Positions 52,511 to 61,940 are shown, numbered from the stretch's first letter. The stretch is 64,000 nt of DNA from AC-51 sp963749895 (GCA_963749895.1 CAVVOG010000003.1:1116001-1180000); one strand, 5' to 3'. Numbers and translations are program-made. The notes: generated from the sequence alone by a model not told the origin.

Positions 52511-53392
52511 TCAGCCCTTCTGGCTGCGTCGCGAGCCGAAGAGGTTCACCGTGGCGATCACCAGCCCTACCCCGAACAGCACGGTGCCCCAGACGTTCAC
52601 CTGCGGCGGGATCCCGAGGCGCGCCGTCCCGTAGACCCAGGTCGGGAAGGTGTTGTCCTGTCCCTTGACGAAGTTCGTGATCACGAAGTCGTCGAGGGAC
52701 AGCACGAAGGCCAAGAGGAACCCCGCCACCACCCCGGGCAAGATCAGGGGGAGCGTGACCTTGAAGAACGCGACGACGGGCGTCGCGAACAGATCCTGGG
52801 CGGCGTTCTCCAGCGAACGGTCCAGGCCCTGGACACGGGCACGTACGGTGATCGCGACGAACGCGATCGAGAATCCGATGTGCGAGAACAGGATCGTCGG
52901 ATACCCGATCTTCCAGGTGAACCCGAACAGCTCCCACCCGTTCCACTGGACGAACCAGGTGAGCAGCGCCGACGCGAGCACGATCTCGGGCACGGCGATC
53001 GCGAGGAAGATCACGAAGTTCGTCAGCCCGCGACCGCGGAAGCCGTACCGACCGAGGACGAGGCCGATCAGGGTTCCCAGGAACGTCGCGATCAGCGCCG
53101 AGATGGGCGCGATGGTGACCGACATCTTCAACGCGTCGTTGAGGGCCGGGACCGCGGCGATGTCCTTCCACCACTCGAGCGTGCAGCAGGTGAACCGCGC
53201 CACCTGGCGCTCCCCGGTCCCGCTCAGCTTGTTGAAGCTGTAGATGATCATCACGAGGACCGGAAGCGTCAGGTACACGATCATCCCGATCGTGAAGACG
53301 GGCAGGATGTACCAGGTCCAGCGCCGACGAGTCTTCCGGACGACCGGGGGCGGGAGCTCGTCGGCGTGCGCGGTGGTCGTGACTCCGCTCAT
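52511..53392 (-). CDS. potC: Polyamine-type ABC transporter permease PotC
   Basis: A 293-residue inner-membrane permease with six helices. TWYILPVFTIGMIVYLTLPV is the first, and the EAA loop near ENAAQDLFATPVVAFFKVTLPLILPGVVAG contacts PotA. LSLDDFVITNFVKGQ is typical of PotC. The ATG at 53392 overlaps the potB stop. The gap to the downstream potD copy is 68 bases. Confidence 0.94.
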   Translation of the reverse strand: MSGVTTTAHADELPPPVVRKTRRRWTWYILPVFTIGMIVYLTLPVLVMIIYSFNKLSGTGERQVARFTCCTLEWWKDIAAVPALNDALKMSVTIAPISALIATFLGTLIGLVLGRYGFRGRGLTNFVIFLAIAVPEIVLASALLTWFVQWNGWELFGFTWKIGYPTILFSHIGFSIAFVAITVRARVQGLDRSLENAAQDLFATPVVAFFKVTLPLILPGVVAGFLLAFVLSLDDFVITNFVKGQDNTFPTWVYGTARLGIPPQVNVWGTVLFGVGLVIATVNLFGSRRSQKG

Positions 53393-54344
53393 GGCCCGGC
53401 CGCCCCCGCGGCGAGCGTCTCGTCCTCGGTACCGAGGACCTTCGCGTAGATCAGCGCGAGCACGAGCATCCCGATCATCAGGATGACCGACATCGCGGCC
53501 GCATCCGGGTAGTTCGCCTCGAACAGGAACTTCGTCTGGATCACCTGGCCGATCATGATCGTGTCGGGGCTCCCCAGGACGGTCGACTCGACGTAGTCCC
53601 CGGTCGCGGGGACGAACGTCAGGACGACTGCCGCGAACACCCCCGGCAAGGACAGGGGAAGGACCACCTTGCGGAACGCCTGGAACTTCGAGGCGTAGAG
53701 ATCCTTGGCCGCCTCGACGAGTCGCTTGTCGATCCGTTCGAGCGAGACGTACAGCGGCAGGACCGTGAACGGCAGGAAGTTGTAGGACATCCCCCACACG
53801 ACGGCCAGCGGTGTCGCGAGGACGCGGAAGTCGTCGGGAAGGAGACCGAGGTTCTTCAGCGGCTCGAAGATCAGCCCGTTGTCACCGAGGATGAACTTCC
53901 ACTGCACCGTCCTGATCACGAACGACACGAAGAAGGGGAGCAGGATCAGGAAGAACAGCGTCGACTTCCACTTCCCGCCGTAGAACGCGATCCAGTACGC
54001 CATCGGGTATCCGACGAGGACGCCGAACGATGTCGCGATCGCCGCGTAGGTCACGGATCGGATGTAGATCTCGTCGTAGCGAGCCAGGGAGTCCGTGTAG
54101 TTCGACCAGTTCCACGTGAACTGGAACCCGTTCGGATCGAGGATGCCCCCCGATTGAAGGGACGTATACACGACGATGCCGAGCGGGATGAGGAACGCCA
54201 GCAGCAGGTAGGCGCCGCCGGGACCGAGGAGCGCGTACGGGACCGCACGCTGGCGCCGCCCGAGGGTCCGGCCCCCCCGTTTGGGGGGGTCCGGATCGCC
54301 TCGGTGGCTTCCGCCAGATCGGACGCGACGCGCGGGTCGCTCAT
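53389..54344 (-). CDS. potB: Polyamine-type ABC transporter permease PotB, frame broken at a C7/G7 tract
   Basis: A six-helix permease of about 318 residues when read across a frameshift. The natural start is ATG 54344 (MSDPRVASDLAEATEAIR), overlapping the potD stop in ATGA; after the homopolymer at 54272-54289 the match continues in the next frame as KRGGRTLGRRQRAVPYALLG and the first helix GAYLLLAFLIPLGIVVY. One extra base in the run restores the frame (956+1 = 319 codons). The EAA loop is VEAAKDLYASKFQAFRKVVLPLSLPG. Without the shift only an internal GTG near the end of helix 1 is available. Confidence 0.88.
54272..54289. repeat. C7-G-TTT-G7 homopolymer hairpin inside potB
   Basis: Seven C and seven G runs flank GTTT, making a perfect G:C hairpin on either strand within codons 19-24 of potB. 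Both the polymerase and sequencers slip at such tracts. This is the exact place where the potB reading frame breaks by one base. Confidence 0.85.
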
Positions 54345-55651
54345 GCGCCCTCGAAGATCGGCAGGAAGGTCGCGTCCCACTCGTCGCGCTCTTCCTGCGT
54401 CGTGAGGTTCCGGCCGAACTTCACGCGGTCCAGCATCGCGTCGTCGGGCCACAGGAGCGGGCTCTCGGCCGTCAACCGGAGGTCCTCCGCGTAGGCCTCG
54501 TCCTTGACCTCATCGGCGTGCGCCGCGATCAGCTCCTGGACGGCCGGCACCGGGGACATGTAGAGGACCCACTCGGTGACCAGCTGCGCGATCTCCGGCG
54601 TGTAGTAGAAGTCCATCATCTTCATCGCGCCGGCGGGGTTCTCGGCGTTCACCGGGATCATCATGTTGTCGATCCACAGCAGCGCGCCGCCCTCGGGCAC
54701 GACGAACTCGAAGTTGTAGTCCTCCCAGATCGCGTAGTACAGGATGTCGCCCGACCACGCGACCGTGGACGAGAGGTTGCCGGCGGTGAGGTCGTCGACG
54801 TAGCCCTGGTCGTACCACTGGCGGACCGTGCCGGAGTCCCGGAGCATCGTCAGCCAGTTCGCGGCCTCCTGCCAATCTTCGGGCGTGGAGGTCACGGGGT
54901 CGATCCCCAGGTTGATCATCACCAGGTCGGGAGCGTCTGCTTTCAAGACCCCGACGGCGTTCGAGCCGACGAGGTCGGGGTTCATCAGATCGTCCATCGT
55001 GGTGATCTCGCCGTTGACGAGGTCACGGCTGTATCCGATGCCGGTGAGGCCCGACTGCCAGCACATGCCGTGGGTGTTCCCGGGGTCGAACGTGGGGTCT
55101 TTCGCCCAGGTCGCCGCGTTGGCGTCGAAGTTGGGCCGCATGTTCGGGTCGAGGTCGTACACCCACTGGTTCTGCCTCAACGTCTCGAACTCGCGGCCGT
55201 TCGTGACGACGATGACGTCCCAGCCCGTGCTCTGGCCGCTCGACAGCTGCGGGATCAAGGTGGACACGAACCCGGCGTTGTCGTTGATCACGTCCTCGTA
55301 GTTGACGGCGATCCCGGTCTGGGCCTCGAACTCGACCAACGAGGGGTAGACCGTCTCGCCGTCCTGGCGTGCTTTGTCGATGTACAGCGGCCAGTTGGCG
55401 AAGTTGAGAGAGGTCCCCGGTTCGACGGAGTAGTCCGGCATGTTCCCGGTGCTGCCGGGCTCGCTCCCCGTCCCACCGGGCGAGGATGAGTCGTCGCCTC
55501 CGCAGGCAGCCAGGATCGACGACATCGAGAGCGCGCCGACGGACATCCCCATGTACTTGATCATGTTGCGGCGTGACGTCCGCCGGGACGTCATACCCCG
55601 CATCAGCGACGCCGCGAACTCCGGCGACTGACGCATCTGGTCGTCGGTCAT
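54341..55651 (-). CDS. potD: Polyamine-type ABC transporter substrate-binding lipoprotein, copy 1
   Basis: A 436-residue solute-binding protein. The leader carries SRRNMIKYMG (twin-Arg-like) and the lipobox ILAACGG, followed by a Ser/Gly/Pro linker. SLNFANWPLYIDKA, GWDVIVVTNG, GMCWQSGLTGIGY and TVAWSGDI are the PotD-type binding blocks. It shares the same architecture as copy 2 in the operon but only partial identity. The ATG at 55651 overlaps the potA stop; the stop overlaps the potB start. Confidence 0.92.
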   Translation of the reverse strand: MTDDQMRQSPEFAASLMRGMTSRRTSRRNMIKYMGMSVGALSMSSILAACGGDDSSSPGGTGSEPGSTGNMPDYSVEPGTSLNFANWPLYIDKARQDGETVYPSLVEFEAQTGIAVNYEDVINDNAGFVSTLIPQLSSGQSTGWDVIVVTNGREFETLRQNQWVYDLDPNMRPNFDANAATWAKDPTFDPGNTHGMCWQSGLTGIGYSRDLVNGEITTMDDLMNPDLVGSNAVGVLKADAPDLVMINLGIDPVTSTPEDWQEAANWLTMLRDSGTVRQWYDQGYVDDLTAGNLSSTVAWSGDILYYAIWEDYNFEFVVPEGGALLWIDNMMIPVNAENPAGAMKMMDFYYTPEIAQLVTEWVLYMSPVPAVQELIAAHADEVKDEAYAEDLRLTAESPLLWPDDAMLDRVKFGRNLTTQEERDEWDATFLPIFEGA

Positions 55652-56769
55652 TCCTCTTCCTCCTCCAGGGCCAGGCCCTCTTGCGGTGCGACGGCGAACG
55701 TGTGCTCGAGGGCCCAGGTCAAGGTCACCTGCTCCCCCTGGCGGGGGTCGTCCTCCGCCTTCAGGTTCTGCACGTACACGGTCATGATGGTGCCCGGCGT
55801 CTTGACCTTGTACTGGTGGTTCACGCCGATGTAGGTGCTCATCGTGACGGTGCCGATGATCGCGTTCTGATCCGACCCCGGCTCGATGTCCCCGCGTCGG
55901 ATCGCGATCTTCTCCGGCCGGACACCCACCTTGAGGTGGCTTCCCGCATCCGAAGGGATCCGGGCGGACGGCAGCCGAAGCGCGCCGCCGGCGTCCAGCG
56001 CCACGGTGCTCGTGCCGTCGGTCGTCTCCTTGATGTCACCTTCGAGCAGGTTCGAGGCACCGAGGAACCCGGCAACGAATTCGGTCGCTGGGTTCTCGTA
56101 CACGTCCTCGGGCGGACCGAGCTGCTCGATCTTGCCGTGACGCATCACCGCGAGGCGGTTCGACATCGTCATCGCCTCTTCCTGGTCGTGCGTCACGTAG
56201 ATGAAGGTGATCCCGACCTCTTGCTGGATACGCTTCAGCTCGAGCTGCATCTGCTTGCGGAGCTTGAGGTCCAGGGCGCCCAGAGGCTCGTCGAGCAGGA
56301 GCACCTTGGGGCTGTTCACGAGCGCGCGGGCGAGCGCCACGCGCTGCTGCTGACCGCCCGACATCTGCGGCGGTCGCCGTTGCTCGAAGCCGACCAGGTC
56401 GACCAGGGACATGGCTTCCTTGACGCGGCGCTCCACGTCGTCCTTCGCCACCTTCTTGCGCCGCAGCCCGAACGCCACGTTGTCGAACACGTTCAGATGC
56501 GGGAAGAGCGCGTAGGACTGGAACACCGTGTTCACGTCGCGCTTGTACGGCGGGAGGTCCGTGACGTCGCGGCCCCCGAGGTACACGGTGCCGAGCGTCG
56601 GTTCCTCGAACCCTCCGATCATGCGGAGCGTCGTGGTCTTGCCGCAGCCCGAGGGCCCCAGCATGCTGAAGAACTCGCCTTCGGCGATGTCGAGTGACAG
56701 GTCGTCCACCGCCGCGACGTCTCCGAAGTGCTTGGAGACACGTTCGAGGCGCACGTCGATCTCGGTCAC
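55648..56769 (-). CDS. potA: Polyamine-type ABC transporter ATP-binding protein PotA
   Basis: A 373-residue ABC ATPase. Walker A is GPSGCGKTT, the signature MSGGQQQRVALARAL, Walker B VLLLDEPLGALD, and the H-loop is YVTHDQEEAM; the C-terminal TOBE domain (VGVRPEKIAIRRGD) ends in a Glu-rich tail. The GTG at 56769 has AAAGGGG five bases upstream, which decides the start against a longer in-frame reading. It leads the operon potA-potD-potB-potC-potD, all coupled up to potC. Confidence 0.95.
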   Translation of the reverse strand: MTEIDVRLERVSKHFGDVAAVDDLSLDIAEGEFFSMLGPSGCGKTTTLRMIGGFEEPTLGTVYLGGRDVTDLPPYKRDVNTVFQSYALFPHLNVFDNVAFGLRRKKVAKDDVERRVKEAMSLVDLVGFEQRRPPQMSGGQQQRVALARALVNSPKVLLLDEPLGALDLKLRKQMQLELKRIQQEVGITFIYVTHDQEEAMTMSNRLAVMRHGKIEQLGPPEDVYENPATEFVAGFLGASNLLEGDIKETTDGTSTVALDAGGALRLPSARIPSDAGSHLKVGVRPEKIAIRRGDIEPGSDQNAIIGTVTMSTYIGVNHQYKVKTPGTIMTVYVQNLKAEDDPRQGEQVTLTWALEHTFAVAPQEGLALEEEEE

Positions 56770-56829
56770 ATCCACCCCTTTCGGATGCCCTGTGGCTGCG
56801 GGCGCGCATCTTCCCACAGGCGAGCCCGG

Positions 56830-56858
56830 ATTATCACCCGTTCCTCACCGCCTTGAAC
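56830..56858 (-). promoter_or_regulatory. Extended -10 promoter upstream of potA
   Basis: The minus strand carries TGATAAT (-10 core GATAAT at 56830-56835), an extended -10 element, about 60 bases before the potA start. The -35 position 17 bases further up (GTTCAA) is a poor match, which fits an extended -10 promoter. Confidence 0.45.
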
Positions 56859-56920
56859 AGCCTTCGCCGCGAACAACCTCCCAGGGACTTGTACGGAACG
56901 GACAAGTCGACCGGACGGGG

Positions 56921-58108
56921 TCACGTCGGAGGAGCCGTCCCCCGGACCGTTCGGTCCGCCTCGTCGTCGGCGCCCCGAGCCACCGTGTCCCCCGCGTCGT
57001 CGACGGGGGCGGACGCGCCGTTCGCGCGTCGCTCCGTGAACCGTGGGAGCGCTGTGACCAGGAACAGGCTCACCGCTCCCAGGAGGATCAGCCCCACCAC
57101 GAACCGCCCGTCGATCAGCCCGATCGCGAGGCCCGACAGCGACAGCAAGGCGCTCCACAGGTACATCAGGAGCACCGCCTGCCGGTGCCCGTGCCCGACG
57201 TCCATCAGCCTGTGATGTAGGTGCTCCTTGTCCGCGTGACCGATGCCCTGACCCCGCCGGGTCCGGCGCAACACCGCCAGCGCGACATCGAGGAACGGGA
57301 CGGCGAGCACCAGCAGCGGGACCACGACCGTCCCGACGGTCGCTGCGAGATCGCCGCCGGTCGGCGCGTACGGGTTGCGACCGACCCCGGAGATCGTCGC
57401 GATCGCGATCAGGAGGCCCAGCAGCATGGACCCCGAATCGCCCATGAAGATCTTCGCCGGATGGAAGTTCCAGGGCAGGAAGCCGACGCAGATCCCCACC
57501 GTGATCGCGGCGAGCAGCGCGGCCTGGGAGGCGTCGCCGAACAGGCTGGGGCTCCGAACCATGTAGAAGAAGAAGGTGGAGGCGGCGATCCCCACCATCC
57601 CGGCGGCGAGCCCGTCGAGCCCGTCGACCAGGTTCACGGCGTTCACGACCGCGACGACCCACACGATCGCGAGGATGGCGCCCAGGTCCCCGGACAGGAC
57701 CACGATCCCGTACCCGGGGATCCAGAAGTAGTCGAACTTCACGCCGGTCAGCACGAGGACGCCGGCGACGAACACCTGGGCCGTCAGCTTCGTGAGCCAG
57801 GTCACGCCTCGCGTGTCGTCGACGACCCCCAGGCCGACGATCAACGAACACGCGATCAGCGCAGCGACCGGCTCGGGGCTAGCCGCGTTGACCTCGGAGA
57901 AGTACGGGACGATCCGCGAGACGCCGAGACCCGCCAGGAGCCCCAGGTACATCGCGAGACCCCCCATCGTGGGCAGCGGGGTCGTGTGGACCGTGCGGTC
58001 GCCGGGGTAGTAGATCGCCCCGGCACGGATCACGAATCGCCGGACGAGCGGCGTGAGGAGGAAGGTGACCCCTGCGGCGGCCGCGAAGACGGTGAGGTAG
58101 GCGCTCAC
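56921..58108 (-). CDS. WecA/MraY-family phospho-sugar transferase
   Basis: A 395-residue membrane protein with about eleven helices that transfers a phospho-sugar from a UDP-sugar to polyprenyl phosphate. PLPTMGGLAMYLGLL, GVVDDTRG, NAVNLVDGLDGLAAG, KIFMGDSGSMLLG and the histidine motif DKEHLHHRLMDVGH are the catalytic loops; the last matches WecA (GlcNAc-1-P transferase) more than MraY. Actinobacteria use it for the arabinogalactan or teichoic linkage unit. The start is GTG at 58108. A 45-residue Asp/Arg-rich tail ends it. Confidence 0.92.
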   Translation of the reverse strand: MSAYLTVFAAAAGVTFLLTPLVRRFVIRAGAIYYPGDRTVHTTPLPTMGGLAMYLGLLAGLGVSRIVPYFSEVNAASPEPVAALIACSLIVGLGVVDDTRGVTWLTKLTAQVFVAGVLVLTGVKFDYFWIPGYGIVVLSGDLGAILAIVWVVAVVNAVNLVDGLDGLAAGMVGIAASTFFFYMVRSPSLFGDASQAALLAAITVGICVGFLPWNFHPAKIFMGDSGSMLLGLLIAIATISGVGRNPYAPTGGDLAATVGTVVVPLLVLAVPFLDVALAVLRRTRRGQGIGHADKEHLHHRLMDVGHGHRQAVLLMYLWSALLSLSGLAIGLIDGRFVVGLILLGAVSLFLVTALPRFTERRANGASAPVDDAGDTVARGADDEADRTVRGTAPPT

Positions 58109-58169
58109 GTGATCCCGAGTCTGTCCCGGGCGGGCGGGCTCGACAACCTCCTGCGACGAGCGACCAGGG

Positions 58170-59435
58170 CTACGGGTACAGCGGGAAGCGGCTCATCAGG
58201 TCCCGCACGCGACCGCGTGCGTCCGCCTTCACGTCCTCGTCCTGAGGCGCCCGCAGGACCGACCCGATGATCCCCGCGATCTCACCCATCTCCGGCTCGT
58301 CCATCCCGAGCGTCGAGGGTCCCGGGGTGCCCACGCGGATCCCGCTCGGCGCCGACGGGGGGTTCGGGTCGTACGGGATCTGGTTCTTGTTGAGGGAGAC
58401 CCCGACCTCGTCGCACACGGCCTCGGCGGTCTTCCCCTCGGTCCCCACGGGACGGACGTCGGCCAGCACGAGGTGCGAGTCCGTCCCGCCGGACACGATC
58501 CGGAGGCCCTCCTCGGCGAGGCCCGCGGCGAGCGCTCGGGCGTCGCGCACCGTCCGGTCGGCGTACTCACGGAACGCGGGTGTCATCGCCTCCTTCAAGG
58601 CGACCGCCTTTCCGGCGATGTTGTTCTCGATCGGGCCCCCCTGCATCATCGGGAACACGGCCTTGTCGATCGCCTTCGCGTGCTCCTCCCGGCACAGGAT
58701 CATCGCGCCGCGCGGACCCCGGAGCGCCTTGTGCGTCGTGAAGGTGACCACGTCCGCGTGGGGGACGGGGTTCGGGAACGCACCGCCCGCGACCAGGCCG
58801 ATGAAGTGCGATGCGTCGACCCACAGCAACGCGTCGACCTCGTCGGCGATCTGCCGGAACGCCGCGAAGTCGATCGTCCGCGGGTAGGCGGTGTAGCCGG
58901 CGAGCAGGATCCGGGGCCGATGCTCCATCGCCAGGTGCCGGATCCGATCCATGTCGAGCTGCTCGGTCTCACGGTCGACCTCGTAGCCGACGAAGTGGAA
59001 CCACATCCCGGACACGTTGACCGGGGAGCCGTGGGTCAGGTGTCCGCCGTGGGACAGGACCATGCCGAGCACGGTCGAGGCGGGGTCGCGCGGCTGGAGG
59101 AAGGCCCCGAACACCGCCATGTTCGCCGTGGCACCGCTGTGCGGCTGGGCGTTCGCGTGCTCCGCGCCGAACAGCTCCTTCGCCCGGTCGATCGCGAGCT
59201 GCTCGACCACGTCGACGTACTCGCATCCCCCGTAGTACCGGCGCCCCGGGTAGCCCTCGGCGTACTTGTTGTTCATCGTGGAGCCCACCGCGGCCAGGAC
59301 CGCGGGGCTCGCGTAGTTCTCCGAGGCGATCAGCCGCAGCGTGGTGCGTTCGCGATCGAGCTCGTTCGCCAGCGCCTCAGCGACCTCGGGGTCGGTCGCC
59401 TTCAACGTGTCCCAGTCCGCCGCGTACTCGCGCAT
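58170..59435 (-). CDS. glyA: Serine hydroxymethyltransferase
   Basis: A 421-residue PLP enzyme converting serine and tetrahydrofolate to glycine and methylene-tetrahydrofolate. LIASENYASPAVLAAVGS is the opening, THGSPVNVSG the substrate loop, and VTFTTHKALRGPRGA carries the cofactor lysine K236. The ATG at 59435 shares one base with the rpiB stop (TGATG). The longer in-frame upstream reading is antisense-like inside rpiB and rejected. Confidence 0.97.
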   Translation of the reverse strand: MREYAADWDTLKATDPEVAEALANELDRERTTLRLIASENYASPAVLAAVGSTMNNKYAEGYPGRRYYGGCEYVDVVEQLAIDRAKELFGAEHANAQPHSGATANMAVFGAFLQPRDPASTVLGMVLSHGGHLTHGSPVNVSGMWFHFVGYEVDRETEQLDMDRIRHLAMEHRPRILLAGYTAYPRTIDFAAFRQIADEVDALLWVDASHFIGLVAGGAFPNPVPHADVVTFTTHKALRGPRGAMILCREEHAKAIDKAVFPMMQGGPIENNIAGKAVALKEAMTPAFREYADRTVRDARALAAGLAEEGLRIVSGGTDSHLVLADVRPVGTEGKTAEAVCDEVGVSLNKNQIPYDPNPPSAPSGIRVGTPGPSTLGMDEPEMGEIAGIIGSVLRAPQDEDVKADARGRVRDLMSRFPLYP

Positions 59436-59881
59436 CACAGCTCCCCTCGCTCGATCGCCGCGAGCTGTTCCACCCGCGGCCCGTGCCGCCCACCCTCGAA
59501 GGGCGTGGCGAGCCACACCGTCACGATCTCCTTCGCGTAGGCGGACGCGACCACGCGACCACCCATCGCCAGTACGTTGGCGTCATTGTGCTCGCGCGAC
59601 AGCCGGGCCAGGTACACGTCGTGGCACAGGGCGGCACGGATCCCGTGGACCTTGTTCGCCGCCATCTGCTCCCCTTGTCCGGACCCGCCGAGCACGATCG
59701 CCCGGTCGGCGTCGCCCGACACCACCTCGCGCGCGGCAGCTGCGCTGAACGCCGGATAGTCCACGGGCTCCTCGGAGTGGGTGCCGTGGTCGTGGACCTC
59801 GTGCCCGGCTGCCTGAAGGAACGCCTTCAGTTCCTCCTTGAGCGCGTAGCCGGCATGATCGCAGCCGATCGCGATCCGCAC
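59435..59881 (-). CDS. rpiB: Ribose-5-phosphate isomerase B
   Basis: A 148-residue RpiB interconverting ribose-5-P and ribulose-5-P. IAIGCDHAGYALKEELK, DYPAFSAAAAREV, VLGGSGQGEQMAANKVHGIRAALC and REHNDANVLAMGGRV are the family blocks; the active-site base position in GGSGQGE has Ser where some members have Cys (GTG/CGTG), as in other actinobacterial forms. Starts GTG at 59881, one base after the phosphatase stop. Confidence 0.95.
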   Translation of the reverse strand: MRIAIGCDHAGYALKEELKAFLQAAGHEVHDHGTHSEEPVDYPAFSAAAAREVVSGDADRAIVLGGSGQGEQMAANKVHGIRAALCHDVYLARLSREHNDANVLAMGGRVVASAYAKEIVTVWLATPFEGGRHGPRVEQLAAIERGEL

Positions 59882-59882
59882 G

Positions 59883-60464
59883 TCAGTCCTCCTCCCCGAC
59901 CGGCACGGTCGCCGGGCCCAGCAGCGCCTCGGTCATCCGGTCCGTGTACGTCTCGATCTCCCACGCGATCGCCCGGTACGTGTCCAGCGGCGATCCGAGC
60001 GGGTCGGTCACGTCCTCGTCGAACGGGTTGCCCTCGAACCCACGGGAGCGCAGCGAGGCGGCCGCGGCGACGCGAGACTCGAGATCTGCCGGTGTCCCAG
60101 GCGCGGGCAGCGCCTCCGCGAGCCGGGCGAGCTCCTTCAGCGTGAACGTGCGGGCCGCGGCGGACGGGACCATCGCCACGACCTCGTCGCGATGCTCGGC
60201 GGTCATCGTCACCACCAGGACGGCGTCGTTCACGAGCGGCGGCACCAGGGGGCGTGCGACGTGCTCCGAGACGTCGAGTCCTCGTTCGGCACCCGCCTCG
60301 ACCGACTCGGCCGTCGCGCCGGACCCTTCCCAGCCGAACGTGCCGGCCGAGCCGACATCCGGCGTCGCGTCGCCAAGACGGGCCGTCAGGGCGCGCCGCA
60401 GGAACCCCTCACCGAGGGGAGAACGACAGATGTTGCCGGTGCACACGACCAGGACCGAACCCAC
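59883..60464 (-). CDS. Low-molecular-weight protein tyrosine phosphatase-family protein
   Basis: A 193-residue LMW-PTP. The catalytic loop CTGNICRS starts at C8 (CX5R), and VTDPLGSP is the DP loop with the general acid. In this gene order (next to tsaC and prmC) such proteins are often annotated protein-arginine phosphatases, but tyrosine phosphatase is equally likely. Start GTG 60464; the gap to tsaC is 16 bases. Confidence 0.92.
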   Translation of the reverse strand: MGSVLVVCTGNICRSPLGEGFLRRALTARLGDATPDVGSAGTFGWEGSGATAESVEAGAERGLDVSEHVARPLVPPLVNDAVLVVTMTAEHRDEVVAMVPSAAARTFTLKELARLAEALPAPGTPADLESRVAAAASLRSRGFEGNPFDEDVTDPLGSPLDTYRAIAWEIETYTDRMTEALLGPATVPVGEED

Positions 60465-60480
60465 GGGAGACCACCTACGC

Positions 60481-61110
60481 TCAGGGAGGCCCGGAGTCTA
60501 GCAGTGGCCCTTCCCAGCCCATAAGCCCGGCGAGCCGTGCCGGGTCGGCGTCACCGCGCCGGAGCAGCCGTGGCTCGCCGTGGGCCAGGTCGAGCACCGT
60601 GGAGGCGACGCCCTGCAGCGGCCGCTCCTCGCACAGGTACACGTCGACCTGGTCGCCGAACACCGCCAGGAGCTGCTCGCAGGTCGTCGCAGGAGGTTCG
60701 CCGGTGCGGTTCGCCGACGTCACGGCGAGGGGACCCGTGGCGTGCAACACCTCGAGGGCGAGGAGGTGCGCCGGGATCCGGACGCCGACCGTCGCTCGGT
60801 CACCGCCGAGCTCCCAACCGGTGGACACCTCGGTCCGCGCCAACACGAGGGTGAGGGCACCCGGCCAGCAGCCCTCCGCGAGGGCCTCGGCTCGACGATC
60901 GAAGACCCCCACGCGGCGAGCATCGTCGAGGGACGCGACCAGGACCGGGAGGGTCAGCCCGGCGGGACGTTCCTTCGCCGCGAACAGACAAGCGGTCGCC
61001 TCGGGATCGTCGGGCCGGGTCCCGACCCCGTAGACCGTGTCGGTGGGCAGGACGACCAACCCGCCGCTCCGGGCGGCGGCCACGGCCTCCTCGACCACGG
61101 ACCCCGTCAC
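60481..61110 (-). CDS. tsaC: L-threonylcarbamoyladenylate synthase (TsaC/Sua5/YrdC)
   Basis: A 209-residue YrdC-domain enzyme that makes threonylcarbamoyl-AMP for the t6A modification of ANN-decoding tRNAs. LVVLPTDTVYGVG and AAKERPAGLTLPVLV form the nucleotide pocket, WPGALTLVL and VGVRIPAHLLALEVLHATGPLAVTSANRTGEPP the rest. It lacks the extra Sua5 domain. Start GTG 61110 overlaps the prmC stop. Confidence 0.95.
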   Translation of the reverse strand: MTGSVVEEAVAAARSGGLVVLPTDTVYGVGTRPDDPEATACLFAAKERPAGLTLPVLVASLDDARRVGVFDRRAEALAEGCWPGALTLVLARTEVSTGWELGGDRATVGVRIPAHLLALEVLHATGPLAVTSANRTGEPPATTCEQLLAVFGDQVDVYLCEERPLQGVASTVLDLAHGEPRLLRRGDADPARLAGLMGWEGPLLDSGPP

Positions 61111-61940
61111 GGCCGCCGCCCGGCGACCACGCGGGGCCGGCCCGCCAGATCGTCGCGGACCGACACGTCCACGAACCCCGCGTCAACCGCGAGCCGCGAG
61201 ACGACATCGGCCGCCTCGTCGTCGATCTCCAGCACGACGTGCCCACCCGTACGCAGCCATGCGGCGGCCTCGCGGAGGATCCTCGCCCACACGTCCGGGT
61301 CCCCGAAGAGCGCCTCGGCGGGGTCCGCGAGCACCTCCGGCGTCAGCTCGGGGCGCCGCCCTTCGGGGACGTACGGGGGGTTGCTCACCACGAGGTCGAA
61401 CTCGCCCTGCAGCTCCGCGGGCAGTGGCGAGAGGACGTCGCCCTCGAGGACGGTCACGGGGAGATCGAGGCGCCGGGCGTTCTCGATGGCGAGACCGACC
61501 GCATCGAGCGAACGATCGGTCGCCCACACGCGAGCCCCGGGGAGCTCTTGCGCGACCGACAGGGCGATCGCGCCCGTGCCGGTCCCGACGTCCACGACGA
61601 GCGGCTCGGAACCCCCCTGCGCGAGGAACTCGAGGGCGACGTCGACCACGACCTCGGTCTCCGGCCGCGGGATGAACACGCCCGGTCGGACGACGAGGAC
61701 CAGATGACGGAAACCCTGTTCCCCCGTGAGGTGCTGCAAGGGTGTGCCGGTGCACCGGCTGCACAACGCCCTGCCGTACGCCTTCGCTTCATCCGACGAG
61801 AGCTCGTGCGAGAGCAGGCGAGCTCGGTCGACCCTCAGGACACCGAGCATCAGCCGTTCTGCGTTCACCTCGGGGCTGTCGACCCCGTGTCGCGCCAGGT
61901 ACGAGGCGCCACGGCGGACGACCTCGGCCGCGGATGTCAC
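61107..61940 (-). CDS. prmC: Peptide chain release factor N5-glutamine methyltransferase
   Basis: A 277-residue class I methyltransferase that methylates the GGQ glutamine of release factors. PLQHLTGEQGFRHL and FIPRPETEVVVDVAL are family-specific, VVDVGTGTGAIALSVA is motif I, and DLVVSNPPYVP has the catalytic NPPY. The GTG at 61940 overlaps the prfA stop, so enzyme and substrate are translationally coupled. Confidence 0.96.
   Translation of the reverse strand: MTSAAEVVRRGASYLARHGVDSPEVNAERLMLGVLRVDRARLLSHELSSDEAKAYGRALCSRCTGTPLQHLTGEQGFRHLVLVVRPGVFIPRPETEVVVDVALEFLAQGGSEPLVVDVGTGTGAIALSVAQELPGARVWATDRSLDAVGLAIENARRLDLPVTVLEGDVLSPLPAELQGEFDLVVSNPPYVPEGRRPELTPEVLADPAEALFGDPDVWARILREAAAWLRTGGHVVLEIDDEAADVVSRLAVDAGFVDVSVRDDLAGRPRVVAGRRP

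Noticed and set aside
59882..59882. A glycine riboswitch for glyA
   Set aside because: glyA overlaps rpiB directly, so there is no leader to hold one.
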